Assembly: GCF_000688235.1 (NCBI RefSeq)
Contig: NZ_JHYO01000002.1
Span: forward strand, 124,001-188,000
DNA length: 64,000 bases
Origin: Terasakiella pusilla DSM 6293
Lineage (GTDB): Bacteria > Pseudomonadota > Alphaproteobacteria > Rhodospirillales > Terasakiellaceae
Reading direction: 5' to 3'
Position numbers and translations under genes: made by a program. Below are positions 35,165 to 44,163 of the stretch, in pieces. Each line of letters begins with the position of its first letter. The stretch's first letter is position 1. Below the pieces are notes generated by a model. That model was not told the DNA's origin, ran no database searches, and saw nothing but the letters and a program-made list of their open reading frames with translations.

Positions 35165-35193
35165 ATGATATCCATAGGGAAACAAGATATCAT
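35165..35193. repeat. Inverted repeat directly after fdhD
   Basis: ATGATATC (35165-35172) and GATATCAT (35186-35193) form a perfect 8-bp inverted repeat with a 13-base spacer, ending 2 bases before the fdhD stop. With the following GC-rich terminator it makes a tandem hairpin that could protect the 3' end of the mRNA. Confidence 0.5.
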
Positions 35194-35195
35194 AT

Positions 35196-35984
35196 TTAAA
35201 AAAAGGTGAGGCGCTCCGGCCCATCCTGACATGCAAGGAAGAGGTTGCTTTTTTTCGCGATCTCCAAGGCCAGACTTGTCGGGGCTGATATGGTGACAAG
35301 GCCGCATAATCCGAAGGCGACGGCCTTTTTAACCAACTCAAAACTGCATCGGCTACTCATGACCACATAGCCTTGTGGGGCAGGGGAACGTAGCGCAAGT
35401 GCCCCAAGCAATTTATCAAGTGCATTATGTCGCCCGACATCTTCACGTATGAGAAGGAGTTCACCGTCCATCGTGTAAAAAGCAGCGCCATGAACGGAGT
35501 AGTTTACTTTGTGAATATGCTGTGCTTGGTGAAAGGATTGAAGGCTTTTTACCAAGACCTCCGGCGCTGGGGCGGTGACGTGGGCATGTTTGTTTGGTGA
35601 TACCCGAACGGCGGCTTCCAGTTCCGCAACCCCGCACAGGCCACAACTGGTGCGCCCGGCGATCGTGCGTTTTTGTTGGTATCCGGGGCCGGTTTTTGTC
35701 TCGTCGATACTGAGAAAGACCCGAAAGGCCTCTTCATCCTGTTCAATGTAGATGTCTTCAATTGCTCCGCGTTCTGTTACAACTTCTTCGCTTAAAGAAA
35801 AGCCGATGGCAAAATCTTCAAGGTCTTGGGGCGTTGCCATCATCACGGCATGGGGATGGCCGTTGTAAATGAAGGCAACGGGCACTTCGCGCGCGAGGTG
35901 CCACTGTTGGCTCTTGTCTTTTTCAACGGGAAAATCAACCGATGTCGGGACGCTTATGGAAGGCGCCATCAAAGTCTCATTCAT
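35196..35984 (-). CDS. fdhD: FdhD, sulfurtransferase for formate dehydrogenase
   Basis: FdhD transfers sulfur from IscS-type desulfurases to the molybdenum or tungsten cofactor of formate dehydrogenase. The chosen ATG at 35984 gives 262 residues and overlaps the fdsA stop by 8 bases; a frame 22 codons longer lies inside fdsA. The conserved loop TSCGLCG carries the two functional cysteines, and the IREDVGRHNALDK motif, part of the GDP/cofactor-binding region, is intact. It occupies the position of fdsC in the Cupriavidus fdsGBACD operon. No small fdsD subunit gene follows. Confidence 0.92.
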   Translation of the reverse strand: MNETLMAPSISVPTSVDFPVEKDKSQQWHLAREVPVAFIYNGHPHAVMMATPQDLEDFAIGFSLSEEVVTERGAIEDIYIEQDEEAFRVFLSIDETKTGPGYQQKRTIAGRTSCGLCGVAELEAAVRVSPNKHAHVTAPAPEVLVKSLQSFHQAQHIHKVNYSVHGAAFYTMDGELLLIREDVGRHNALDKLLGALALRSPAPQGYVVMSSRCSFELVKKAVAFGLCGLVTISAPTSLALEIAKKSNLFLACQDGPERLTFF

Positions 35985-38793
35985 CGAGGGGGCGTTCCTC
36001 AATCGGGGCATGCATGCGTTCCCAGTTGTGAAGGCGATGGGTGGGTTCAACCTGCACAGCCGTCACTTTATATTCCGGGCAATTGGTCGCCCAGTCGGAA
36101 TTGTTTGTGGTGACAATGTTGGTCCCGCTGACCGCATGGTGGAAGGTTGTATAGACCGTTCCCGGCTGCATACGATGAGAGACTTTGGCACGAAGAGAGG
36201 TCGTCCCCGCACGCGACTGGATACTAATCATATCCCCATCCTGAATGTTTCTTTCATCCGCATCGTGTGGATGGATTTCCAGTAAATCTTCACTGTGCCA
36301 TTTGTGGTTTTCGGTCCGTCTGGTTTGTGCCCCCACATTATATTGGGTTAAAATCCGCCCTGTGGTGAGCAACAGCGGGTACTTGCGCGAGGTGCGTTCC
36401 GGTGTCGGGATATATTCGGTCGGGATAAAGCGTCCTTTCCCGTGGGTGAAGCCCGTTTCATGCATGACCGGTGTCCCGAGGTCGGCTTGGTCAAAACAGG
36501 GCCATTGCAGGCTGCCGACCTGATCCAGCTTTTCAAAGCTAACGCCGCTAAAGGTCGGGGTCAGGGCAGCAATTTCCGCCATGATTTCAGAGGCATTGTT
36601 GTAGGACATGTCATAGCCCAAAGCTTGAGCAAGCTCACAGACGATTTCCCATTCCTGTTTGCCTGTCTTGCTTGTCATGACGGGACGTACACGGTTGATG
36701 CGTCTTTCGGCATTGGTGAAGGTGCCGTCTTTTTCCAAGAACGAGGTACCGGGTAAAAAGACATGGGCAAAGGAGGCGGTTTCGTTGAGGAAGAGATCCT
36801 GAACGATCAGCAGGTCTAAGTTATGAAGCGCTTTGTGGACATGGTTTGTGTTGGGATCGGAATGGGCAATGTCTTCGCCCTGTACAAACATGCCTCTGTA
36901 CTGCCCATTGATGGCACCATCAAACATATGGGGAATACGCAAACCCGGTTCGGGGCTGAGAGGACGTTTCCAGGCATCCTCAAACAACAGGCGCGTGGGT
37001 TCGTCGGAGACATGACGATAGCCGCTATATTCGTGGGGGAACGACCCCATGTCACAGGACCCTTGAACGTTGTTTTGACCCCGCAACGGGTTGACGCCGA
37101 CGCCATCGCGTCCGATGTTGCCACAAAGCATGGCAAGGTTCGCCATCGCCATAACAGTGGTGGACCCTTGGGTATGTTCGGTGACCCCAAGACCGTAGTA
37201 AATCGCCCCGTTGTGGGACGTGGCATAAAGGCGGGCGGCTTCAATGATGTCCTGTGGCTCTACACCGCAGACTTTTGCGACGATTTGCGGGTCGTTTTGG
37301 GGATGGACAATGGCGTCTTTCCATTTTTGGAACATGTCAAGATCACAGCGTTCCTGAATGAAGGCGTCGTCATATAGTCCTTCTTTGACAATCGTATAGG
37401 AAAAGGCATTGAGCAGTGCCACATTGGTCCCCGGCGTGAGCGGCAGGTGGTAGGCGGCTTCCACATGAGGTGTTTTCACCAGATCAATGCGCCGTGGGTC
37501 CATGACAATCAGTTTGGCCCCTTCGCGTAGACGTTTTTTTAAACGCGAGCCAAAAACGGGGTGCCCATCAGTGGGGTTGGCACCGATGACCAACACCACA
37601 TCGGCCTGTTCGACACTTTTAAAATCCTGTGTACCGGCAGAGGTGCCGTATGTTTCCTTGAGGCCGTATCCGGTGGGGGAATGACAGACGCGCGCGCAGG
37701 TATCCACGTTGTTATTGCCAAAGGCGGCGCGGATCATCTTTTGGACCAGAAAGACTTCTTCGTTCGTACAGCGCGATGACGTGATACCGCCAATGGATTT
37801 AGGGCCATATTTTGCCTGAATTGCTTTCAGCTTAGTTGCGCTGAAAGCAATGGCTTCTTCCCATGAAACCTCTTTCCACGGGGCTTCGATATGGTCGCGG
37901 ATCATGGGCTTTGTGATGCGGTCCTGATGGGTGGCGTATCCCCATGCAAAGCGTCCTTTTACACAGGCATGACCTTCGTTTGCGCCGCCTGTTTTTGACG
38001 GTACCATGCGCACCACTTCTTCGCCGCGCATTTCTGCACGTAAGGAACAGCCAACACCACAATAGGCACAGGTTGTTTCCACAACATGTTCGGCTTGGCC
38101 TTTTTCAATGACGGATTTTTCCATCAAGGTGGCGGTGGGGCAGGCTTCCACGCAGGCCCCGCAGGACACACAATCACTGTCAAAGAAGTTTGTGTTATGA
38201 CCAACCGAAATGCGTGAGTCAAAACCGCGCCCTTCGATGGTTAAGGCAAATGTCCCCTGAACATCTTCACAGGTACGCACACAGCGCGAACAGACGATGC
38301 ACTTTGACGGATCGTAGGTGAAGTAGGGGTTGCTTTCGTCCTTTTGGTTGTCCAGATGGTTTTTGCCTTGCGGGTTATAGCGGACCTCGCGCAGCCCGAC
38401 TTCACCTGCGGCATCTTGTAATTCACAGTTCCCGTTTGCTGAACAGGTCAGACAATCAAGCGGATGATCGGAGATATAAAGTTCCATCACCCCTTTGCGC
38501 AGTTTGGCCAAGTGATCATTTTGAGTTTGAATGATCATCCCGTCTTCTGCGGGGGTGGAGCAAGAAGCCGGGGTGCCGCGTCGTCCTTCAATTTTGACCA
38601 GACAGAGACGACAAGACCCAAAAGCATCCAGTTTATCTGTGGCGCACAATTTGGGGATGGAGATCCCAGCCAATTTGGCGGCCCGCATCACTGACGTCCC
38701 TTGTTCCACGCTTACGGAACGCCCGTCGATGGACAGAGTAACAAGTTGTTTGCTGTGGACTTTGGGTGTCCCGTAATCAATTTCTTTCAACAT
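35977..38793 (-). CDS. fdsA: FdsA, catalytic subunit of NAD-dependent formate dehydrogenase
   Basis: This 938-residue cytoplasmic subunit oxidises formate to CO2 at a bis-MGD molybdenum site. In order: a [2Fe-2S] domain (C50, C61, C64, C78), a His/Cys [4Fe-4S] site (H110, C114, C117, C123), a 2x[4Fe-4S] ferredoxin domain (C165-C175 and C208-C218), the FdhF-type [4Fe-4S] site (C242, C245, C249, C277), and the molybdopterin domains. The active-site ligand is Cys370 in ARVCHSPTG, not selenocysteine. The C-terminal molybdopterin dinucleotide-binding domain is complete. It follows fdsB by 9 bases. Confidence 0.95.
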   Translation of the reverse strand: MLKEIDYGTPKVHSKQLVTLSIDGRSVSVEQGTSVMRAAKLAGISIPKLCATDKLDAFGSCRLCLVKIEGRRGTPASCSTPAEDGMIIQTQNDHLAKLRKGVMELYISDHPLDCLTCSANGNCELQDAAGEVGLREVRYNPQGKNHLDNQKDESNPYFTYDPSKCIVCSRCVRTCEDVQGTFALTIEGRGFDSRISVGHNTNFFDSDCVSCGACVEACPTATLMEKSVIEKGQAEHVVETTCAYCGVGCSLRAEMRGEEVVRMVPSKTGGANEGHACVKGRFAWGYATHQDRITKPMIRDHIEAPWKEVSWEEAIAFSATKLKAIQAKYGPKSIGGITSSRCTNEEVFLVQKMIRAAFGNNNVDTCARVCHSPTGYGLKETYGTSAGTQDFKSVEQADVVLVIGANPTDGHPVFGSRLKKRLREGAKLIVMDPRRIDLVKTPHVEAAYHLPLTPGTNVALLNAFSYTIVKEGLYDDAFIQERCDLDMFQKWKDAIVHPQNDPQIVAKVCGVEPQDIIEAARLYATSHNGAIYYGLGVTEHTQGSTTVMAMANLAMLCGNIGRDGVGVNPLRGQNNVQGSCDMGSFPHEYSGYRHVSDEPTRLLFEDAWKRPLSPEPGLRIPHMFDGAINGQYRGMFVQGEDIAHSDPNTNHVHKALHNLDLLIVQDLFLNETASFAHVFLPGTSFLEKDGTFTNAERRINRVRPVMTSKTGKQEWEIVCELAQALGYDMSYNNASEIMAEIAALTPTFSGVSFEKLDQVGSLQWPCFDQADLGTPVMHETGFTHGKGRFIPTEYIPTPERTSRKYPLLLTTGRILTQYNVGAQTRRTENHKWHSEDLLEIHPHDADERNIQDGDMISIQSRAGTTSLRAKVSHRMQPGTVYTTFHHAVSGTNIVTTNNSDWATNCPEYKVTAVQVEPTHRLHNWERMHAPIEERPLDE

Positions 38794-38802
38794 GTGACCC
38801 TC

Positions 38803-40356
38803 TTACGACCGACAGTCGGTTTTTGAATAAAAATCATTTGGAAAATTCTGGATGGCACTTTCGACGGGAAGCGGGGTTAACCCGCCCATGGCGCACAAGG
38901 ACCCGTCTTTCATCAACTCACATAAGTCTTCTAAAAGGTCGAGGTTGGTTGCGACATTGTCACCGGCAATTACCCGGTCCATCGTTTCCAGTCCGCGCTG
39001 GGCACCGATCCGGCACGGCGTGCATTTACCACAGCTTTCAATGGTGCAGAATTCGAAGGCAAATCGGGCTTGTTGTGCCATATCGACACTGTCATCGAAA
39101 ATGACAACGCCGCCATGCCCTAAAAGGGCACCGCCTTCTGACATTTCTTCATAGCCCAACGCGAGATCAAATTGGTTGTCGCCAAGGTAGGCGCCCAAGG
39201 GGCCACCGACTTGGACAGTACGCACGTCGCGACCGCTTCTTGTGCCTTGTCCATAATCATAAATCAGTTCGCGTAACGTCAGGCCAAAGGCTTTTTCAAT
39301 AAGGCCACCCTGTTTGACGTTGCCACTCAGTTGAAAGGGCTGTGTGCCGCGTGAACGTCCAATGCCGAAGCTTTCATAATAAGCGGCCCCTTTGGCAAGG
39401 ATGATGGGCACGGTTGTCAGGGAAAGAACATTGTTAATGACAGTGGGTTTGCCAAAAAAGCCGCTGAGCGCGGGGATGGGCGGTTTGGCACGGACAAGAC
39501 CGCGTTTGCCTTCCATACTTTCCAGCATGGATGTTTCTTCTCCGCAGATGTAGGCTCCGGCCCCTTTGCGCACTTCTAGTGAAAAAGAGAAATCGGCCCC
39601 CTGAATATTATCGCCGAGCCAATTGTTGTCATAGGCGATCTGGATCGCTTTTTCCAGCATGCGATGGGCGTGGGGATATTCTGATCTTAGATAAATGTAT
39701 CCTTCCTGTGCGCCGACGGCGTAGCCTGCAATGGCCATGCCTTCGATCAGGCTGAAGGGGTCGCCTTCCATGATCATACGGTCGGCGAACGTACCGCTAT
39801 CGCCCTCATCGGCATTACAGCAGATATACTTAACATCACTTTCGGCACCAAGGACGGTTTGCCACTTTATGCCGGTTGGGAAGCCTGCCCCGCCACGTCC
39901 GCGTAATCCACTGTCACGCACGGTCTGGCACACATCGGCAGGCGACATTTTCAAGGCATTTTCTAGGCCATTAAAGCCGTCGTACGCTCTATAATCTGTA
40001 AGGCTAAGCGGGTCTGTGAGGCCACAGCGGGCAAAAGTGAGGCGTTCCTGCTTTTTAAAAAACGGAATTTCTTCGGTTAAACCGTGACAGAGGGGGTGGT
40101 CGTGTTTTTCCCAGAACTTTTCTTCAAACAGAGAGGGGACATCTTCACATCCAACAGGCCCATAGGCGATACGTCCGTTCGGGGTTTCTACCTCAACCAA
40201 CGGCTCCAGCCACAGCATGCCGCGTGAGCCATTGCGAATAATCTCGATGGGGAGATTGTGTGTTTCAGCCTGTGTTTGCACCAACGCGGCAACCTCATCA
40301 GCCCCGACAGACAGGGCGGCGGCATCTTGCGGAATGAAAATTTTTACTGACGTCAT
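38803..40356 (-). CDS. fdsB: FdsB, NAD/FMN-binding subunit of formate dehydrogenase
   Basis: This 517-residue NuoF-like subunit passes electrons from FdsA to NAD+. It has a short thioredoxin-like N-terminal part (about 1-90) and an FMN/NAD-binding core with GLRGRGGAGFPTG (near 149-161) and GAGAYICGEETSM. The C-terminal [4Fe-4S] site ESCGKCTPCR is followed by a distal cysteine (near residue 487). The gene overlaps fdsG by 4 bases (ATGA). Fusion of the thioredoxin-like and NuoF parts is the normal FdsB architecture. Confidence 0.94.
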   Translation of the reverse strand: MTSVKIFIPQDAAALSVGADEVAALVQTQAETHNLPIEIIRNGSRGMLWLEPLVEVETPNGRIAYGPVGCEDVPSLFEEKFWEKHDHPLCHGLTEEIPFFKKQERLTFARCGLTDPLSLTDYRAYDGFNGLENALKMSPADVCQTVRDSGLRGRGGAGFPTGIKWQTVLGAESDVKYICCNADEGDSGTFADRMIMEGDPFSLIEGMAIAGYAVGAQEGYIYLRSEYPHAHRMLEKAIQIAYDNNWLGDNIQGADFSFSLEVRKGAGAYICGEETSMLESMEGKRGLVRAKPPIPALSGFFGKPTVINNVLSLTTVPIILAKGAAYYESFGIGRSRGTQPFQLSGNVKQGGLIEKAFGLTLRELIYDYGQGTRSGRDVRTVQVGGPLGAYLGDNQFDLALGYEEMSEGGALLGHGGVVIFDDSVDMAQQARFAFEFCTIESCGKCTPCRIGAQRGLETMDRVIAGDNVATNLDLLEDLCELMKDGSLCAMGGLTPLPVESAIQNFPNDFYSKTDCRS

Positions 40357-40823
40357 GCGTGGGGTGTCCGCTCTAGCGTGAGGAGGTGATCAAAACGCTT
40401 AGGCGTTACACGACCATAAAGCTTTTCCTTCATCATAACAGAAGGTGAAAGCGCGCAGTTGCCAAGGCAATAGACGGCTTCGATATGAAACTCAGTGTCT
40501 GTGCCGTCTTGGGTCAGGCGCTTTTGAATATGCGAGACTAGTTCTTCTGATCCGGAAGACTGACAGGCTTCTGCACGACAGACTTTGATGGAAAAGCGAC
40601 CATCATGTTCTTTCTTAAAGTCGTGATAAAAGGAAATGACGCCGTCGACTTCTGCTTTTGATAGGTTTAGGCTATCACATATATGGTCGATTGCCGCAGG
40701 GGGAATATGGCCCAAAGCGTCTTGTATGTCGTGCAGGAACGGCAGGAGCGCGCCTTTTTTGTCTTTGAACTTCTGGTGAAGATGTTCTGCGAAAAGATCT
40801 GACCATTCTGTGAAACGAGTCAT
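40353..40823 (-). CDS. fdsG: FdsG, NuoE-like 2Fe-2S subunit of formate dehydrogenase
   Basis: This 156-residue NuoE/FdsG protein has a four-cysteine [2Fe-2S] site in the thioredoxin-like domain: a C-x4-C pair (CRAEAC, near 81-86) and a second pair around CLGNCA (near 119-123). It is the first gene of fdsGBA-fdhD. The 115 bases upstream contain a LysR-type dyad and a candidate promoter. Confidence 0.93.
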   Translation of the reverse strand: MTRFTEWSDLFAEHLHQKFKDKKGALLPFLHDIQDALGHIPPAAIDHICDSLNLSKAEVDGVISFYHDFKKEHDGRFSIKVCRAEACQSSGSEELVSHIQKRLTQDGTDTEFHIEAVYCLGNCALSPSVMMKEKLYGRVTPKRFDHLLTLERTPHA

Positions 40824-40862
40824 TTTTTGGGAAGCCTTATAGCCTAGTTTTAAACTTCCAAA

Positions 40863-40890
40863 ATTTAACCAAAAGGAACAGATCTGACAA
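40863..40890 (-). promoter_or_regulatory. Candidate promoter of the fds operon
   Basis: On the minus strand TTGTCA (40885-40890) and TTAAAT (40863-40868) are 16 bases apart. The implied start near 40855 places the LysR-type dyad about 64 bases upstream, the usual activator position. Confidence 0.35.
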
Positions 40891-40908
40891 ATTTAAATGT
40901 TGGATAGT

Positions 40909-40929
40909 GTGATAGGTTTTGTCTATCAC
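40909..40929. promoter_or_regulatory. LysR-type dyad upstream of fdsG
   Basis: GTGATAG (40909-40915), 7 bases, and CTATCAC (40923-40929) form a perfect dyad containing ATAG-N7-CTAT, a form of the T-N11-A LysR recognition box. It lies between the LysR gene and fdsG. The plus-strand tail TTTTT would also allow a terminator reading, but no plus-strand gene ends here. Confidence 0.5.
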
Positions 40930-40938
40930 TTTTTGGAT

Positions 40939-41832
40939 TTAGTCTTGATCGTTGAAAAGACCTTGGCGTGCAAGTTTGACAACGGCTTGGGATAGATGGG
41001 TCGATGGTTCCCCCTCAAGCGCGAGCAAGCCCACAGAATGTGAGACAACCGGATCAATGAGTTTTAGGGAGACAATGTCGGTTGCATGATCGCTGACATC
41101 GAAAAACTGTGACGGGATGATAGAGGCACCCAGCCCGTTTTTAACGTTGTGAACCAGGTTGCTGAGGGAGTTGCTTTCGATCATCGGGCGGATGTTTATA
41201 CCGGCCTCAATGAAAGCAGCATCTGCAAGCTTGCGGTTTTGCATGTTGGGAGTCAGCAGTCCCAGTGGATATTTTGCCGCATCCGCCCATGAAATATGGG
41301 ACAGCCCCGGTGCGATGTCATTGCGATGGACAAGGCAATGATATTCTTCCTGATATAAGTTGATGGTTTGTAAGGTGTTGGAAAGGGGCGTATCCACGTA
41401 GGAAATCCCTAAGTCCAGTTCAAAATCAAGCAGGCTGCGGGTCAGGTCCGGTGCGCTCATGCTTTCGATTGTGAATCTGAGTTCAGGATATTTTTTGTTG
41501 AGTTTTTTTATGAAGTGGGACGCGTAGGTCAGGGCGGTGGGAATGACGCCCAATCTAAGTCTGCCGCTGAGCTTTTCGTTCTCTGCTTTGAGAGACGCTT
41601 TCAGGTTTTCATGTTCTGCCAGTATGCGTTTGGCATATTCCAAAACGGTGTAGCCATCGGGGCTTAAACCAATAAACTTTTGTTTACGGTCAATCAGCTT
41701 GACGTTTAGATGTTCTTCTAACTGGCGCAGGCCATTGGACAGGGTGGGCTGAGAGACATTGCAAGACTCTGCTGCCCGGCCAAAATGCTTTTCTTTGGCA
41801 AGGGCGCACAGATATCTGTATTTCTGGATCAT
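40939..41832 (-). CDS. LysR-family regulator, probably of the fds operon
   Basis: This 297-residue LysR-type regulator has an N-terminal winged helix (about 1-62, HFGRAAESCNVSQPTLSNG) and a periplasmic-binding-protein-like effector domain (about 85-290). I start it at the ATG 41832; a GTG six codons upstream is weaker. It ends 115 bases before fdsG, and a perfect ATAG-N7-CTAT dyad lies in that gap, so it resembles the FdsR arrangement, although here both are on one strand. It begins 21 bases after boxR and may be cotranscribed with it. Confidence 0.85.
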   Translation of the reverse strand: MIQKYRYLCALAKEKHFGRAAESCNVSQPTLSNGLRQLEEHLNVKLIDRKQKFIGLSPDGYTVLEYAKRILAEHENLKASLKAENEKLSGRLRLGVIPTALTYASHFIKKLNKKYPELRFTIESMSAPDLTRSLLDFELDLGISYVDTPLSNTLQTINLYQEEYHCLVHRNDIAPGLSHISWADAAKYPLGLLTPNMQNRKLADAAFIEAGINIRPMIESNSLSNLVHNVKNGLGASIIPSQFFDVSDHATDIVSLKLIDPVVSHSVGLLALEGEPSTHLSQAVVKLARQGLFNDQD

Positions 41833-41853
41833 GGGTTTTGCGCAACGCACATC

Positions 41854-42771
41854 TTATGTGCTGCTTTCAAGGTAAGGGCGCGTGGTTTCGACCAGTTCAG
41901 ACAGGCAATGGGTGATGTTGCGATCGGAGGTATCCAAGGTATAGTTCGCCAATTTATATTCAGCTTCCCTCTCTCCCAAGATTAAGCGCAGGTCTTCCAA
42001 GGCTTCTTTATTGCCTGCCATCGGACGCATATCGCCCTGATCGATGACGCGTTGCATATGTTCTTCCGGTGAGGCCTTGAGCCAAACGGAATAAAAACTA
42101 TCCAGCAACAGGTTGAATGTGTCTGATTGGGAAACAAGACTGCCGCCGACTTCTAGGACCATTGTGGGATGGTCTTGGATCACTTTTTCAAGGGCTTGCA
42201 TTTCATAGCGGCGAAAGGCGCTTTGGCCCCGCAAAGAGATCAACTCACCGATATTCATTTGTGCCAGTTCTTCAATTACTTCCCCTAAGCGAATGAACGG
42301 GACACGGAATTCGTCTGCCAGCAAGCTGCCAAGGTGGGTTTTGCCTGCGCCGCGCAACCCGATCAAGGCGACGCCATGACCGCGTTCGATCTTCTCGCCA
42401 AAATGATCTTTCAGGACGGCAAAAGCTGATTTTTGATCCTCAAGATCGAGGTTGCGCATAAAGTTGAGCAGGGTCGTATTGATGGAACGTGCAGACGATT
42501 CCGGCAAAAGATCGGAAATTTCCACATCCAAGGCATGGGCAATGCGCCACAGCAAAGCAATGGAAATATTGGCTTTACCTGTTTCGGCCTGAGCAAGATA
42601 GCGTTCGGAAACATCGGAATGCCGCGATAAGTCTTTTCTAATCATTCCTCTGCGCGATCGAATGACTTTAATCTGCTCACCGATACGTGCAATATATTTC
42701 TCTAATTCCGTGTCTTCAGAGGCCAGAGAGGTTTCTTTTTTAGATTTGCTGTGAGACTGTGTCATTGGCAT
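41854..42771 (-). CDS. boxR: BoxR, benzoyl-CoA-responsive repressor
   Basis: This 305-residue regulator has the unmistakable BzdR/BoxR architecture. It has an N-terminal XRE helix-turn-helix (about 28-88), a linker, and a C-terminal shikimate-kinase-like domain with Walker A GLRGAGKT at 138-145. In Azoarcus these proteins repress benzoate genes until benzoyl-CoA binds the kinase-like domain. Here it lies downstream of the box/liv operon with an 89-base gap holding one TGCA. Candidate TGCA operators lie at the boxC promoter, the hydrolase promoter and the 61.3-kb divergent region. Confidence 0.92.
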   Translation of the reverse strand: MPMTQSHSKSKKETSLASEDTELEKYIARIGEQIKVIRSRRGMIRKDLSRHSDVSERYLAQAETGKANISIALLWRIAHALDVEISDLLPESSARSINTTLLNFMRNLDLEDQKSAFAVLKDHFGEKIERGHGVALIGLRGAGKTHLGSLLADEFRVPFIRLGEVIEELAQMNIGELISLRGQSAFRRYEMQALEKVIQDHPTMVLEVGGSLVSQSDTFNLLLDSFYSVWLKASPEEHMQRVIDQGDMRPMAGNKEALEDLRLILGEREAEYKLANYTLDTSDRNITHCLSELVETTRPYLESST

Positions 42772-42860
42772 ATCAATCGTTTCTGTTCTTTACTGCACTA
42801 TACTTCCCATGCTTACTTCAGGTGAGCGTTCTTTTGCAAGATTTTCGTCAAAGAATTTAC

Positions 42861-43433
42861 CTAGCCTAACCCATGGGGGGAGGGGGCACGGTTGACAATC
42901 TGGCTGAGCAAATTTTCGTACATGCTTTGTGGCGCATCCCCAAAGACCGGATCGTCATGGTCTGAAAAGATTTTATCTAATTCTTCCCATGTTTCGACGG
43001 AGAGGCTTTTTTGTGCCTGAGGAAGGATTTCTTTTTCTTCGGTTGCCATATGTTTCCACTCGAAATCTCGATAGGCTTGTGCGATCTGCAGATAGACGTC
43101 CAGATGTTTCTTTGGGTCTTCTTTGTAAGCAAGAAGAGCTTTGTCCATTTCATCCAGCAAATCTACCCCTTTTTGATGTTCACTTTCAAGTTTTTCAATT
43201 ATAGGGGAGAGGTCAGGACGGGCTTTTAAAAGGGCGGGGAACAGGTGTCCGTCTTCTTTGGGGTGATGGAACTGGTAGAGGAAGGATCGGCAATAGGTGT
43301 GGACCTGATCCAGCAATTCCAAGTCAGGGTTTGTAGGGTCATTTTTCAAATCCGTGAGAACGCCCACAAAACAATTGATGATCGCGGCAAGGCGACGGTG
43401 TTCTGTGCGAATGATGGTGATCGTTTTTTGCAT
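42861..43433 (-). CDS. Hemerythrin-like (HHE) protein 1, last gene of the box/liv operon
   Basis: This 190-residue four-helix protein has the HHE diiron ligand pattern: H12, H56/H57 and E60 (HHPKED), H86, and H128 with E132. There is no signal peptide. It begins 12 bases after livF, so it belongs to the box/liv operon. A second protein with the same ligand spacing is embedded in the benzoate-ligase operon at 58585. Hemerythrin-like proteins bind O2 or sense O2, NO or iron; a role in oxygen supply or damage control for BoxB is an inference. Confidence 0.85.
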   Translation of the reverse strand: MQKTITIIRTEHRRLAAIINCFVGVLTDLKNDPTNPDLELLDQVHTYCRSFLYQFHHPKEDGHLFPALLKARPDLSPIIEKLESEHQKGVDLLDEMDKALLAYKEDPKKHLDVYLQIAQAYRDFEWKHMATEEKEILPQAQKSLSVETWEELDKIFSDHDDPVFGDAPQSMYENLLSQIVNRAPSPHGLG

Positions 43434-43445
43434 ATTTTTACCCCC

Positions 43446-44162
43446 TTATACACCGATGTGCGTTGCAAGAATTTCAGGATTTTCACGCAATTCATCGCTG
43501 GTTCCCTCAAAAACGATATTGCCTTTGACAAGGATGATGTTTCGGTCTGCCATGTCCAGAATGGGGCCGATATTTTTATCGACGATGATAGTTGAAATTC
43601 CATCGTTTTTAATGATTTGGATAATGCGCCAGATTTCTTCGCGAATGAGAGGGGCGAGCCCTTCTGTCGCTTCATCGAGGATCAAAAGCTCCGGGTTTGT
43701 CATGAGGGCGCGCCCGATGGCGAGCATCTGTTGCTCCCCACCGGAAAGCTGTCCGCCCATATTCGTTAAACGTTCAGACAGACGTGGGAAGGTTTCCATT
43801 ACCCGCTCAAAGGTCCAGCGGCTTGTACCATCCATCCCCGGGCGGGCGGGCATTTCCAGATGTTCACGCACACTCAGGTTATGAAACATCCCACGACCTT
43901 CCGGGACATAGGCGAGATGTCGTTTGATGATGTTGAACGGCCGCGCGCCGGTCACATCCTGACCAAACACTTCCACGCGGCCTTCTTTGGGGGGGACGAA
44001 CCCTAAGATGGAGCGCAGGGTGGTTGTTTTACCCATGCCATTGCGTCCCATCAAGCTGACGGTTTCGCCTTTTTTAACGTTAAAATCGACCCCATGGAGG
44101 ACGTGCGAGGCCCCATAGTAAACCTGAAGGCCTTCTGCTTTGACAATGTAATCTGTGTCCAT
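43446..44162 (-). CDS. livF: LivF-type ABC ATPase for aromatic acid uptake
   Basis: This 238-residue branched-chain-amino-acid-type (HAAT family) ATPase has Walker A GRNGMGKTT, signature QLSGGEQQM and Walker B LLILDEATEGL. I start it at the ATG 44162, which has GGAGG 8 bases upstream. It pairs with the LivG-like ATPase and the two permeases. Lying inside a benzoyl-CoA operon, the transporter probably imports benzoate or a related aromatic acid rather than leucine; this is inferred from context. Confidence 0.88.
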   Translation of the reverse strand: MDTDYIVKAEGLQVYYGASHVLHGVDFNVKKGETVSLMGRNGMGKTTTLRSILGFVPPKEGRVEVFGQDVTGARPFNIIKRHLAYVPEGRGMFHNLSVREHLEMPARPGMDGTSRWTFERVMETFPRLSERLTNMGGQLSGGEQQMLAIGRALMTNPELLILDEATEGLAPLIREEIWRIIQIIKNDGISTIIVDKNIGPILDMADRNIILVKGNIVFEGTSDELRENPEILATHIGV

Positions 44163-44163
44163 C

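Noticed and set aside
42791-42800. Single TGCA upstream of boxR as an autoregulatory operator
   Set aside because: No second TGCA at 6-base spacing and no surrounding palindrome; a lone TGCA is too common.
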